From the NCBI GenBank assembly GCA_014155875.1, contig JACEFZ010014488.1, positions 1 to 64,000 of the forward strand: DNA of 64,000 nt, given 5' to 3'. Made by a program: the position numbers and the translations under genes. The notes beneath the pieces are model-generated. The model searched no databases, was not told the DNA's origin, and worked only from the letters and a program-made list of their open reading frames with translations. Below are positions 1-52,479 of this stretch, one piece after another. Every line of letters starts with the position of its first letter. Within the stretch, counting starts at the first letter, position 1. The stretch is from Cepaea nemoralis (taxonomy: Eukaryota > Mollusca > Gastropoda > Stylommatophora > Helicidae).

Positions 1-1419
1 AGTGACTCGTGTAAAAGGAAACCTGGAAGGGGACTATGGGTTATACCAACCTGAATTGTTGCTGTGAAAGAGATGTCTGATTCTATTAATGTACTGTTGC
101 AGTATCAAGATTATCAACTGTGTTATCCCAGAACTCAGTAACATTTTAGTAGCCATATCTGATTCTACCAGCAGTGTGACTGTAGGAGACCATTGAATTG
201 GTCCGTGACACTTTTCCATTCATGTTCCGGTGCTGTGATAAAAGGACCCTTAAATTGGTCAATACCATAGCGGTTCTGCAGTAAGACTGTGTGATGAGTG
301 ACAGACCATTAGCTTGGTCAGTGATTCGTTTAGTTCATCGAAGTAACGACTACTTGGAGTCAAGTCCAGGAAGATTGTCTTCCAACTGGTATTGTTCGAG
401 AAGTGTATTAACAGTGACTCCGTGGGAGTGATATCGATGCAGTTGGTCCAGTGAAGTGTGGTCCAGCAGTGACTCTAGTGTTGTGGAGCCACGCTCTGGA
501 GACAGAGTGGTCTTCAAGGTTCTAGTCATCTCACTGGAAGGAGGCCGGGTGAGTGGCGGACCGACTGGACGGGACATCTGCATCCAATCTACTTCTCAAC
601 TCGATGAAGATACCTACATCTCTGAGTCTATCTCTACTCTATCTTCTATTTGTGTAAATAGATGCTTCTATCAGGATGTTCATTTCAGTTCTATATTCTC
701 AAGGGTAGAATAAACTTTATGTAAGTTGACTTGCTCTTTGTATAATGATTGAGTGCGGTCTCGGACGATGCCTCAGTGTTCATTGTTCCACAGGTGTAGG
801 TAGTTAGTGGGGGTCTAGAATCTGGAGGGGCTTGTAGACGTAATTAACTAATATGAGATCAACCACAGAGGAAAAAGGTGTATCTGCTCATCCAACCCCT
901 GGGGCTAGAATACACGGGAGTGCCAGAGACACCTAGGGTGTGGTTCACTCTCGCTACCCAAGGTGAACTCGTCAGGTGTGACCGTGTGACTAGGTATGTA
1001 ATGTGTCTTACCACCTATCCACATTCACCCTGTCTGGAACTTTCTCACTGTAAAGTCACCAGCATTAATGAAATGTTTCTACCATAAATGTAATGGCGCC
1101 ATATATTCAATGGACGTCCTTCCATTAAAAGTCATCAATGTATACTTATATTTATTCCAATCAGTATGTCCCAACATGCAGGTACTCCGCTATGCCTGTG
1201 CCAATATGCAGGTACCCCTCTATGCATATGCCCTGTTATGCCTCCAGGTCATATGGGTATTATGTAAGTACCCCGCTGCTCCACCAATTATGTCACTTGT
1301 TTACCCGTGAGGAATGTGGAATCAACAAGCACATCTTCAACTTTATTCTCTGTTGGGATTATTGACTGACTTCTGTCTACACTCCTCCCTTCTGTCTTCC
1401 CTTCCATATATCTATTTCT

Positions 1420-1486
<67 letters not shown>

Positions 1487-2996
1487 CATACCCTGACAAC
1501 AGTTCCTTTCAACGATAAATAAAAGATTTATTAATAAAAACTATGTCTGGTGTATGTATTGAATGTGTATCTGTAGTTGGTAGTGTCTGCTAAGGTGACT
1601 GCAAGATAGGACTTTTAGATTGTTAGTCTTCGTAATCTTCTCCGGCATATTCAAAAGGCCAAAACATCAGACATCAAACACAGAATTAGAACGTTCTCAC
1701 CCGGTATGATCCGTTCAGCTTGAGTCTTGACTTAATCCAATTCTTGAAAAAACAAACAATTGTTCACCACAGTAACACCGTACAGTAATGTGATCACGGT
1801 AAGTCCTTTCCGTCGACAGAGTATTCCGTTTTATGTTGTTATAATCCATCAGTGAAAACACCTCACACCTGTCCACAGTTATTTAACCGTTTTCTGAATA
1901 TAGGTACACTGGGCTAGGGTTCTTCCCTGTTTCGTTTAGGTGAGTACTCAATGACAATGTTTTATTCTATTTTCTATGCTTGAATAAAGTTCCTTCTCTA
2001 AGGTTCACCAAAACCTGTTTTTTGACATTCGTTAAGTCACCCACTTTGCATTTGCTATAGTGACATACTTTCACTGCACCTGTGAAGTGCCTGATTAATT
2101 TAAAAGGTCTTTCCTGTATTATCAACACTGCTTTCTCTGTACAAGAGATGTACTGGTTTATCTTCTTTGATAGGTCAGGTTGTGTAGTAGAACCTGGGTA
2201 ATAAACATTAAATCAGGTGATTTAAGTCTGCCTCATATCCCTGTCTATGTGATTGTCTTTCTCCAGCCGTAATGAAACAGCCTCCGAAAGAATACTCTGA
2301 CATAAACAGCAGAATTCACTAAAGTATAAACTATTCACTAAATAGAAAGCAATAGTAAACCCTACGCACAACCACATATTTCCCTATGCTAATATTACTC
2401 TAATATTAGTGTTACCTTATATATATGCACTTATGTTCCTGGAATCGAAATACACTAGCGAATAACACACTAACATCCCGTCTTCTTTAAACCATTAGGG
2501 ACGTGTCTTTCTTTCCCCCCTCAGGAGCATATCTCATTCAGCCCAGTTTGGAACACATACTAACTAGCAATCCCAGTTGCTACTTATTTATAACAAGTGT
2601 CCAATCCACCGGTGATTGTTTGATCTACAATCAAATTTGCCGTATCCTGCCCGTCAAACAGCGGAGAAATCCCGTAGTGGTTAGTTGTTCGTGTCCTCTG
2701 TTGTTACGCTGTTCCCTGAGTTTCCCCGTACGCGAATACTTCAAAGCAACTTCACTCGCTGATCGTTTTCTCCGGTCGTGTGTCCCCAGCGAGATCGTCC
2801 CCTTTCTCCGTGTCCGTCAGATCGTCAAGCAATGAACTTTACGAACACCTGTATCCTATTTTCATATCTGTGTCGGTCAATGATCTTTTATTCGTCCTCC
2901 TCTCAGAATGAAGTACACGATTGTTAACCCTTCTCCTTCCTTGTATTTTAATATGTAAGTTATCAAGGAATCATTAAACTGCAGTTTTTTCCGTGA
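1..2996. other. No gene recognised; only a CT microsatellite
   Basis: Short open frames only, without protein motifs. A pure CT run occupies about 1423-1482. Nothing else could be assigned. Confidence 0.5.
1423..1482. repeat. (CT)n microsatellite
   Basis: About 30 uninterrupted CT units. Confidence 0.95.
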
Positions 2997-3125
2997 CAAG
3001 GTCCTTGTATCACACGTCAGTGAAAAGGTCGTTGTATCCCACATTGGAGAAAAGGTCTTTGTATCCCACATTGAGAACAGGTCCTTGTACCCCACATTGA
3101 AGAACAGATCTTGTATCCCGAAGTA
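2997..3125. repeat. Minisatellite, about 30 bp, 4-5 copies
   Basis: Diverged repeats of a unit like AGGTCTTTGTATCCCACATT. Confidence 0.75.
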
Positions 3126-3667
3126 AAGAAAGAAAAGGTCCGTGAACAACTGTGATCAAACCCCTCCCCATCCTCTCCTGTCTCCAGCCGCTCCCTCCGT
3201 GCTCTCCCCACATCATCCATGTCTGTCTCTAATTCTCTTCTTCTTGTGTGTTTAGGTCAGCCTCTATTTCCTATGTAACGTTGCCTCCAGAGAATGGACT
3301 TTCTGGCTGTGCTGTCCTCAGGTTTTCTCATTGAGTGCCCAGCGCTGCCTCTCTCCCTCCCTTATTGATTCACTGGCATTTAGCTCTCTCCTGAAGCTGC
3401 ATGCGGGTGATTCTGTCGTGCCAGTCTAGCCCTGACATTCTGCCCAGGAACCAGTTAATGAATGTTTTAAATTTCAATCGTTCTTCAAGTCTTTCCTCCA
3501 TACACAACTGTCACCAGCTGCCATCACTGCCTATAGTGCTTTACAGTGTACGAGGAGGGGGGGGTGGAGCCTGAGAAATTAAGGCTGCCTAGCTAGTGCA
3601 GTCCTCTTATACTGTGCAGGTTAGGGCTTTCTGTTTCCCCCCTGACATAAACAAATCCATCACTTTA

Positions 3668-4086
3668 CCGAGTGGTTGCTTGCTTGCTTGCTTCCTTCCT
3701 TTCGCTGGCTGTGAACTCCAGCATGCAGTTCTGTATGTCGGATGAAGACATCCTGTTGTCCAACATCAGTGTGGTGTCATACAGGGCCTGAGGTTTGCGT
3801 GAGTATCGGTTGTTCCATGTCTGGCTTATTGGTGTGCAGACTGGTGGTTCCTCGCCGTACAGGCAGACACTCTCCGACTTCGGAAGAATCAGCGATCCTA
3901 CTACGTTAGCCAGGACCCTGAAGGGACCTGTTGCCCAGGACGCACGACTAGGACGTGTTAGTACGTCTTGGCCAGTATAGAACCTGGCCCTAGTGCCTTG
4001 GAAATACCTCTGCGTCCCACCTAGGGTTTGATCCCAGGTCTCTAGAATGAGAGCCAAAGTTCTAGCCAGTCGGTCAGACCTTCCCA
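3668..4086 (-). mobile_element. Interspersed repeat with tRNA-like head, copy A
   Basis: Shares more than 300 bp with 53068-53395 at high similarity (the block around GTCTGGCTTATTGGTGTGCA and TGGCCAGTATAGAACCTGGC). Read on the minus strand it begins with a tRNA-like stretch: GACTGGCTAGAAC resembles an A box and GGGATCAAACCC resembles a B box. This suggests a SINE or SINE-headed element. Any coding capacity is unlikely. Confidence 0.65.
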
Positions 4087-4200
4087 GTAGTATTGATTTA
4101 TGTTTAGATTTAAACATTGTTAAGTTTGGCGTTCGTAATCGTTTATGTGACCTTCCACAAACTCCCAGGGTTATGAAAGCTTATCTTGACCTGTGTATTC

Positions 4201-4750
4201 TTATTTGAGTGTCTCTGTCTGTCCCATAACCAGTCTACATTATTAACTAATTATTTAAGTGTCTCTGTCTGTTCCATAACTATTCTACATTATTAACTAA
4301 TTATTTAAGTGTCTCTGTCTGTTCCATAACTATTCTACATTATTAACTAATTATTTAAGTGTCTCTGTCTGTTCCATAACTATTCTACATTATTAACTAA
4401 TTATTTAAGTGTCTCTGTCTGTTCCATAACTATTCTACATTATTAACTAATTATTTAAGTGTCTCTGTCTGTTCCATAACTATTCTACATTATTAACTAA
4501 TTATTTAAGTGTCTCTGTCTGTTCCATAACTATTCTACATTATTAACTAATTATTTGAGTGTCTCTGTCTGTTCCATAACTATTCTACATTATTAACTAA
4601 TTATTTAAGTGTCTCTGTCTGTTCCATAACTATTCTACAATATTAACTAATTATTTGAGTGTCCCTATCTGTTCCATAACCAGTCTACATTATTAACTAA
4701 TTATTTGAGTGTCCCTATCTGTTCCATAACCAGTCTACATTATTAACTAA
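4201..4750. repeat. 50-bp minisatellite, 11 copies
   Basis: Unit built on GTGTCTCTGTCTGTTCCATA plus ACTATTCTACATTATTAACT. Eleven units of exactly 50 bp; the inner ones are almost identical, the outer two or three at each end carry the variant CCAGTC. Confidence 0.95.
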
Positions 4751-5275
4751 ATCAATGTGTGACGACACCGCTTGAAGTTTTCACCAAGGGAGATCAGGTT
4801 ATAATTTGCTAGAATATTGCCATCATCTCCTAACACAGCATCCACAAACAATATGTTGCACCATGTATTGCCTGGCATATTTCGCTGCTTCTTGTCGTGT
4901 GCATGCTGCAGTTATTAACAGTGAAGTGAATACGTGAATCATACTCTGACTGAAATACTGAAAACACATAGTCACTGAAACTGTTTCAATGTGGAGCATG
5001 TGTTATCTCCCCTGGAATACACTTTTTTTTTAAAAATAGCATTATCTTCCTGTCCCCTGATTGTTGTTTGGCCTAATTGCTGGGATATAACATTATGTGT
5101 GTTTAGTTTATCTCGGACCTGAAGACCGTGTGTAGTCTTCTACCTAGCCGCATTTCTTTCCTAGAACAGCATCGAAATCGTTCAGTAATTAGATTACAAT
5201 GCTGTATCAACTGAATAAGTCAAGCAAGGACTGCATTCTATCAAATGAAGAACATTTTATGCAATAGGTCCTTGT

Positions 5276-5450
5276 CCTTGCAAGTTAGAAAAAGAGTTCT
5301 TGCATGCTATAAATATCCAGTTTTAACATACGGCTGATAATCCTGGACAATTACGTAGTAAACAGGTGTCAGAATCCACAGAAGTCTTGGGGATGTGATT
5401 TTACAGAAGACACCAAAATGAGCTATCTACCCGATAGGTAGATCAAAAAG
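5276..5450 (+). mobile_element. LINE RT C-terminal fragment (decayed)
   Basis: Resembles 53826-53868 plus 54233-54380: GTTAGAAAA, ATCCTGGACAATTA and CCAAAATGAG recur in order. Conceptual translation recalls the LINE block ending YGxxxWT. Frames are broken. Confidence 0.5.
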
Positions 5451-5507
5451 TCAACATGTCGGAGGGCCTGGATGCAAAACTGTGGAAAGAGATCTAGTCA
5501 CTTGTGA

Positions 5508-5841
5508 ATGCGGGACTTATCAGTGAGGCCACTGCAAAAACGCTCACACCGCGTGGCTCCCAAAACTGCCCAGATGTACGGTCTACCCAAACTTCACAAG
5601 CCCGGCATCCCGCTAAGACCGATTCTGTCCATGGTTAACTCTGCACAACACCGAATGGCGAGATGGCTAACTGAAATTTTACATCCAGTACGACAGTCCT
5701 TCGATCCAAAAATACTCAGAGATACATTCGAACTGGTGGCATTATTGGATACCATGGACATAAATAATAAACACATTACATCCGCATCCCTATTCACCAA
5801 CATTCCATTTGGTGAGACAGAAGCGGAATCACTTATGAAAT
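5508..5841 (+). pseudogene. Penelope-like reverse transcriptase fragment
   Basis: The translated segment contains YGLPKLHKPGIPLRPILSMV followed about 70 residues on by SLFTNIPFGETE. This is the pattern of Penelope-like element RTs (YGLPKxHKP and the SLFTNVP catalytic A motif). Here the A-motif Asp position is not intact (residues ITSASLFTN instead of FDVxSLFTN) and the frame stops soon after. A dead fragment of an RT that would normally exceed 700 residues. Confidence 0.75.
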
Positions 5842-5875
5842 AACAGGACGTGATTCCAAATGTTGTTTGTCCGTC

Positions 5876-6408
5876 AAGATTGTTGATGACCATTCACTTC
5901 ATCTAGTGGGATTGAAAGTATGGAGCCGTGAGTTCTAAGATGGCTGATAATGCCTATTTTGGTTCGAAATGTTCTTTAACAATGTGGGAAATAATTATTG
6001 ACGTTCCAGGAGGAGGATCTCCTGCGGTGGTTTTTCTGTCCAGCTTCTTTTTCACAGGTCTTGCAGTTCTCTTAGCTTCACAAGTAACTGCACCCTTGCA
6101 TATTGATGTTCGCCACGAATTTCAGTCTTTGGCAGCAGTCTCACAAGTGTCGTGATGAATTCCAAAAGCTTTTAGTGAAACCTTCAGAGTGTATTTAAAG
6201 CGTTTCCTCTGACCGCCTCGGGTACATTTACCACAACGCAGCTCGCCGTAAAACATTCGGTTAGTGAGCCTGTGATTTGTCACGCGAGTCAAGTGACCAG
6301 CCCAGCGAATCTGATTCTTCATCAGTAGAGTATGGATGCTGGGCATGGACGCTCTTTCTAGGACTTTAATGTCTGGGATCTTGTCTTGCCATTTAATCTT
6401 CAAGATCT
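5876..6408 (-). pseudogene. LINE C-terminal fragment with zinc-finger tail
   Basis: On the minus strand a frame from 6403 to 6122 encodes IKWQDKIPDIKVLERA and IRWAGHLTR, the typical post-RT region of APE LINEs. Beyond a stop it continues toward 5876 into a segment matching the finger-like tail at 51790-51915. Truncated on its 5' side at about 6408. Confidence 0.75.
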
Positions 6409-6410
6409 TC

Positions 6411-6850
6411 TAAATGCAGTACTTGACAGAATAGAGCTGCCAAGTACCCAGACAAAGCTAAATAAATACCAGATGTAGTGGGCTGGACCACTAGTCCGCA
6501 TGTCACGCTCTCCACATAGAGTATTTGATGGCGAACTACAGCGGGGTGGGGGAGGAGAGAACTAAGGATAAAGGGACGCCCTTAAGATTGTGCTTAAGAC
6601 CTTCAGTATCAACACAGACACGAGGGAGGCTGCTGCCCAAGCTAGATCTAGGCGACGCATACTTTTTCATCGTGATGTGGTGTCTTGTCAGAGAATTAGA
6701 GATCGCACTGGCACATCAAAGAAGATAAGCCTGAAAATGCAATGCCTCAATCCCCCCTCTAGTGTCAGCACCATCCAGTTTTTACACTGCCCAAAAACTT
6801 CCCGATCACTTACCGGGCTCATCAGTCACGCCAGACGATCCCCCATCACA
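6411..6850 (+). pseudogene. LINE C-terminal fragment, head to head with the previous one
   Basis: Plus-strand remnants of the same type of LINE C-terminus: a GELQRG-like motif near 6531 and SLTGLISHARRS at about 6810, which resembles the terminal finger GLISHxRxH. Stops and frameshifts throughout. Confidence 0.55.
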
Positions 6851-6984
6851 TTCAGCTGACGAGTGGTCTTCATCTTTGATGACTTAAGTCAACAACCCAC
6901 ATCACAGTACTCGCCACATTCCCTTATGTGCTTCGTCCTCATCCTTTACAATCAGCGACACGCGGGAACGGTCATGTTTCGCGA

Positions 6985-7008
6985 TCTTATACGATCACCA
7001 TAGACGTG

Positions 7009-7041
<33 letters not shown>

Positions 7042-7552
7042 CTCTTATACGTTCACCATAGACGTGAATCAATCAATCAATCAATCTTATACGATCACCA
7101 TAGACGTGAATCAGCTCCTTGTTTTTGTCTCGATTATGTCACGTGGCCAAACCATCGAGATATTTACTTCTCTGCCTTCCTCTTGTTCTTTCCCCCTCAT
7201 TCTTGCCAGTTGTCACCAAGTTCTCCACTTTATGTCATCTCATTGCGTGCCCAAAAAATTATGACTGCCTACGTCTAATTTCTCTAATCAGTTTACGGTT
7301 TTCATGTATTTCCTGTAGGACTTGCTCAGTAATGTTTCTGTCTGTCCATGGTATTCTTTGCAGTTTCATCAGAAACCACATTTCCACTGCCGTTAGATAT
7401 TAGATGTTTCTTAGCTTGTCTGCTCATTGTCCACGCTTCACTTCCATACAAAAGTACAGGTTCTATGTAGCACATCAACACTCTTTTTCTCGTTCCAATT
7501 GACATCTTTTTATTGGTCAGTAATTCTTCTATCTAATCTAGCAAAAGACTGC
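6985..7552 (-). pseudogene. RTE-like LINE fragment, 3' part
   Basis: Matches the coding strand of the better copy at 56660-57150 (for example TCTTTTTATTGGTCAGTA and CCATGGTATTCTTTGCA). Its end carries two expanded AATC runs at about 7008-7086. It continues at 7716 after a SINE insertion. Confidence 0.8.
7008..7086. repeat. (AATC)n tracts in LINE fragment
   Basis: Two AATC runs separated by a repeated block, CTTATACGTTCACCATAGACG.  The block also recurs without expansion at about 7087-7110. Confidence 0.85.
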
Positions 7553-7715
7553 CTGTCTCCGTGGCCTAAAGGCTTGCGAACGCGATTCGTGAGTCGCTTA
7601 TCACGCGAATGAAACACACGGCGACAGATTTGGCAGCAAACCGTGTAGCGCTCAGATTTTAACGTGCTAGTATGGGGACCGATCGTTCAGAAAGCAATGG
7701 CAAACTGTTTAAGAA
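7553..7715 (+). mobile_element. tRNA-derived SINE (common tail family) nested in LINE
   Basis: Begins with a tRNA-like head (GTCTCCGTGGCCTAAAGGC) and ends with the tail motif CGTTCAGAAAGCAATGGCAA seen in several SINEs here. It interrupts the LINE fragments at 6985-7552 and 7716-7930, which are contiguous in the copy at 57100-57260. Confidence 0.75.
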
Positions 7716-7930
7716 TATTTCCATTTACCCGTATATTATATTACGGTATTTCTTTCTTCCTAGTGACAACCATAATCTGTCTTCATGCAATTTTATTCTG
7801 ACCTTAGTTGTTTACTGTGTTCAACAGCCGCATCTACTAAATGTTGCAGATCCAGCTCATTGTCAGCAATCAAAACTGTATTATCCGCACATCTAATGTT
7901 AGTGATATTAAGTCCCAAAGTGGCGATTCC
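7716..7930 (-). pseudogene. RTE-like LINE fragment, RT part
   Basis: Matches 57245-57460 of the main LINE copy (TTCTTCCTAGTGAC, CATCTACTAAAT, and the region that encodes the YADD block). Interrupted by the SINE at 7553-7715. Confidence 0.75.
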
Positions 7931-8374
7931 TCTCATAGCTTTCTTCCTATAATATAAACGACCATAATCTCTGTCATTTTGATTATTACATCCCCCCCCC
8001 CCCTCCTCCCCACCCTATTCAACCTCAAGGAGAAGTTATGTTAGGGTCCATCCTTGGCTCAGATTAATAATTCTATGACTGAGTCAACAACAAATAGCGG
8101 ATGATCACCGTTTTACTCAAACGGGATATTAATTTGAAGGCGATTGTTGTCCAATGGGTAATTTTTATCTCCTTACAATTCAATTCTAGTTGCTGACTGC
8201 AGCTCGGATATGGGCCACGATCAGGTCGAAAATAGCGAAAGGTTGAGGTGACGAGGGGAGGCAGACGACAGGCGCAGACAACCCGGACAGAGACCAACAA
8301 TCTACTACAATACTAAACTAACAACCACATACAATACATACAGTCTACAGTCTACAGACAGGTGAGATCTGATC
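7931..8374. other. Putative ANAPC7 upstream region and 5' UTR
   Basis: Contains a C-rich run at about 7991-8002 and otherwise unremarkable sequence before the ATG. No TATA box or initiator could be supported. Confidence 0.35.
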
Positions 8375-49318
<40,944 letters not shown>

Positions 49319-49443
49319 CAGTGACACATAGACACGCACGAGATAATGCGCACAGATGGATGCTTGTTGTCATACTCAAATACTGGATCTGTGAATAATC
49401 CATTTTTATGTTGCATTTTTCCAATAGTGTATAGCTTATGATT

Positions 49444-49806
49444 GTTTAAATCAGTGGTTCTCAACCGGTGGGGAATTTTGAGGTTTCCATGGGGGGGAAT
49501 GAAGATTATTTCAATATCGCGTTAATACAAGAACCGATTACTTGATCTTCTTTTTCCCTTCATACTTTACGGTTCTGTCCGTCTCTCCCTTCTAAAATTC
49601 ATTTTATAAAGTAAGTAGACCCACAAATCATGTTTTATGCGAACGTCTAGACTTGTTTTAGTATGTGCTTACAATATTACGTATACTGTGTAGGGGCGGG
49701 AGGGGGGAATTTTTAGGTAGGAAATACGAAAGGGGGGGAATGGCGTTCTGAAAATATGGTGAAGGGGGGCACGGGCCAAAAAAGGTTGAGAACCAATTGT
49801 TTAAAT
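49444..49806. mobile_element. hAT-like MITE in ANAPC7 3' UTR
   Basis: Element 49452-49798 (347 bp) with terminal repeats CAGTGGTTCTCAACC and GGTTGAGAACCA, bounded by 8-bp target-site duplications GTTTAAAT (49444-49451 and 49799-49806). The 8-bp duplication and CAGTGGTTCTCAACC ends are typical of hAT elements. No transposase. A second copy is at 53869. Confidence 0.9.
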
Positions 49807-50267
49807 GATGTTTCATTACAGCATACATCATGAGCGATGTGCTGGTTTCTGAATATTGAATGGTGTTGCAAAGATGAAAAGATGGTGTGAAAAAGTAATT
49901 GATTGCGACTTGAGTGATATTATATGACTTGTAAAATATTTCTTATTTTCAAAATAATGTATTCTTTGGGGGAATTTAAGCATAGAACACGTAAACAATA
50001 GATTACATAATTTGCTGCCAGACGTATTTCACATGCACACTGTAGAGGTATATGAGGTAAATAGATGCAACGTATATTGGCTAAGATAATACATAGTCCC
50101 ACAAGATATTCACTGTGTGATAACTTTGGGGATAACATGCTCCACATTAGAATGGTATTGGTGAATGTGTGCGTGTATTTCAGCCAGAAAAGGGTTAATT
50201 TATTCATGTCATATGATTTATAACTTTGCAGTATGCACGTGAAGAGATTTAGCAATTTATGCCAAGC

Positions 50268-50273
50268 AATAAA
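50268..50273 (+). terminator. Poly(A) signal AATAAA, proximal
   Basis: AATAAA about 950 nt after the ANAPC7 stop. It lies inside a repeat-like segment shared with intron 1 (about 9361-9440), so it may have come from a transposable element. Confidence 0.5.
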
Positions 50274-50384
50274 TTGTAGAATATGTTGTTGATGGCTTTC
50301 TTGTTTCAATTCTCGTTTGTATTATAAAGGTTTCTGAGATTGTTGCTTGTAAATAGACACATGACTGAATGTTTGTGTTGATGT

Positions 50385-50390
50385 AATAAA
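50385..50390 (+). terminator. Poly(A) signal AATAAA, distal
   Basis: Second AATAAA, followed by a T- and GT-rich stretch (TTTTTATGTGTGTCATG from about 50413) typical of a downstream cleavage element. It is the better-supported 3' end of the two. Confidence 0.55.
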
Positions 50391-50504
50391 CATGTTTTAT
50401 ATTTCACCAAATGTTTTTATGTGTGTCATGTTGCTTCATATGATGTTTCAGTACCCACCGTTTGGGCCTTCACTCTGGTATACTGAATTTAATAACTGAC
50501 CTCA

Positions 50505-51015
50505 CATCACTCTGGATAATCCCATATGGGGTCTGTCCTCATCTTCAACAGCCAGCAAAGAGTCCCAATATTTGTGGTACCAGTTGTAGTCTGATAAATG
50601 TGACTGTCTGACTCCTGCAGTGTACTGATTGTTGGCTAGATCTTCTGCCACTCCCTGCTGCACCATTCTCTCCAGGCTGTGGTGTTTCATATGTGCATCC
50701 ACACTACACATGATCCGAGAGCGTCTTGACCATGTCTGCCTTATCATGCTCCAATACCCCACCGAGTGGTACAAATCCAGCCAATCTGTCTGCCTGCTTG
50801 CTTCCCACAACCGCTTGTCCTGGGGAAAAGATCCACTAGATGCTCCCTATCTGTGATTTTTCAATTGAAGTCTACCACTCTGCACAAAGCTTGCTTGTCT
50901 TAACCTTTCTCAGTATGCTCTGGGAATCCATTACAATCATTCCATCTGCTGTTATCAAAGCCCTCAAATACTTACATACATTAACTTGTGTCAGACTGGT
51001 TCCATTTGCTTTAAA
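50505..51015 (-). pseudogene. Decayed I-type LINE RNase H domain
   Basis: Minus strand shows, in broken frames, IVMDSQSIL, WIFSPGQAVVGSKQADRLAG and GGVLEHDKADMV, which parallel IVTDSESML, WIFSPGHAGVLGNEQADRLA and GGVLMQDKADVV at 61630-62484. The catalytic His is replaced (GQ for GH). Confidence 0.75.
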
Positions 51016-51779
51016 TTGCATTTGAGAGTACATTTATTTCTTTATAATTACCATTCTTTCTATTCATCTTTGTTTTGACTTTCTGATGCTATTATATCTA
51101 TCATTTCTTGAAACTGCATTTATGTTTCTATAGTCTCAGCTAATACAATATTCCAGCTTTTGCTCTATGTTCTTATTTTGTTTCCCTGTTCTGTAGAATG
51201 TTTATACGTTGTGGCATGGGTAACAGTTACTACATTATGCCATTTTACATTGTGTTTACATTCTTGTTTTCTTTTTCTATGTCCATGTCACTATTTTCTA
51301 TGTCCATGTCACTATTTTCTATGTCCATGTCACCATCATTTGTGAAAATACTTTTTAGATTTAAACTTTTTCATTGAACCAGAAGTTTGTGTTTGTTAAA
51401 TTACAGCTGTTTGATGTAATAAAGATCTGACACATTTTTTAAAATACTTTGTTACTGAAGTTCCTTGTTTCTACTACTACTATTACTGCTTCTACTACTA
51501 CTACTTGGTATGCCTACCCAGCATGTGAAGACAGGATTTGACAAAGTGTGCAGAAGAAATAATTATAGGTTCAACAGGTAAGACAGCATTTACCTGCAAA
51601 GCATTGAGGAACCTAATGAGCATGGCAAGGCACGTAGAGCGCCCCAGTTATCCACTGCATCTGTATTCATCTCCAGTCATCTTGACTTGTCTTGCCACTG
51701 GAATCAAATGGACTCAGGCGAGAGAGGGAAGTGAAGGAGTTGTGCAACTCTTCCTCACTTTAATCCAATTCATCATGCA

Positions 51780-51915
51780 AGTCATTCTAACGTCAAGCAT
51801 ACTTTGCCCACATTGACAAAGAACATTTCGAGCCAAAATAGGCCTTATCAGCCATCTTAGAACTCACAGCTCCATACATTCAACCCCACTGGATGAAATG
51901 AATGGTCATCATCAT
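51780..51915 (+). pseudogene. LINE C-terminal finger-like tail
   Basis: Encodes HIDKEHFEPKIGLISHLRTH, close to the C-terminal finger tails of the LINEs at 18122 and 5876 (where the opposite strand carries the same segment). Confidence 0.65.
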
Positions 51916-51954
51916 TCTTGATGGACAAACACTAAACTATACAGCAGCAAAACC

Positions 51955-52150
51955 AACTACTATTATCACTAAAACATTTACAGCTATAATAACAACTGCT
52001 GTTAATACTACTGCCCTTGCTACTACTACAAGAATAGCTTCTACTACTACTATTACCACTACTATAGCAATAACTACAACAACAACAGCTTCTACTACAA
52101 CTAAAACAACAACAGCTTTTACTGCAACTACTAGTACACTGCCATCAACA
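51955..52150. repeat. Imperfect (ACT)n / (ACA)n tract
   Basis: Dense ACT, ACA and GCT trinucleotides. They give a spurious Thr-rich open frame. A CTA-repeat also lies at 51472-51506. Confidence 0.85.
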
Positions 52151-52317
52151 ACAGCATACCATGATTCCGTTTCTCCAACTGCCAAAGGCAGTGTTCATGC
52201 CACTGCTACCTGCCTACAGAACTGGGTTAAGAAAACTGATAACCAGTAGCAACAAAGATATAAACATCATCTACAATCATTTCACCATAATCTATCACAA
52301 TAGGAGAATATCTCTGT

Positions 52318-52458
52318 AGTCAGAGCGGGTTGGCCTGATGGCGATGGACAGTGGTAATAAGGAAAGCTAATTCACAAGCAAACTTCAGTCCAGTGCTACT
52401 AGAGTTAGCATGTATGGACTAAGCTTGAGTTCAAGGCGAGTGAAAGCCAAAGAAAAAA
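52318..52458 (+). mobile_element. SINE family 1, 3' part only
   Basis: GTCAGAGCGGGTTGGCCTGATGG-type body, GGAAAGCTAATTCACAAGCA and ACTAAGCTTGAGTTCAAGGC match the 3' half of 13069-13380. The tRNA head is absent. Confidence 0.8.
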
Positions 52459-52479
52459 AACAACAAAAGAATATCTGGC

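Larger units (their letters stand above)
49319..50410 (+). other. ANAPC7: ANAPC7 3' UTR (inferred)
   Basis: Sequence from the stop codon to the last plausible poly(A) signal. It contains a 347-bp hAT-like MITE (49452-49798) and a segment at about 50227-50300 that resembles 9361-9440 in intron 1. No competing gene is seen here. The true 3' end needs transcript data. Confidence 0.55.

Noticed and set aside
3665..4117. 150-codon minus-strand frame as a gene
   Set aside because: Lies wholly in an interspersed repeat whose second copy (53068-53410) has a different, broken frame.
51902..52249. Thr-rich 115-residue protein (mucin-like)
   Set aside because: ACT trinucleotide tract behind a LINE tail; no signal peptide or start context.
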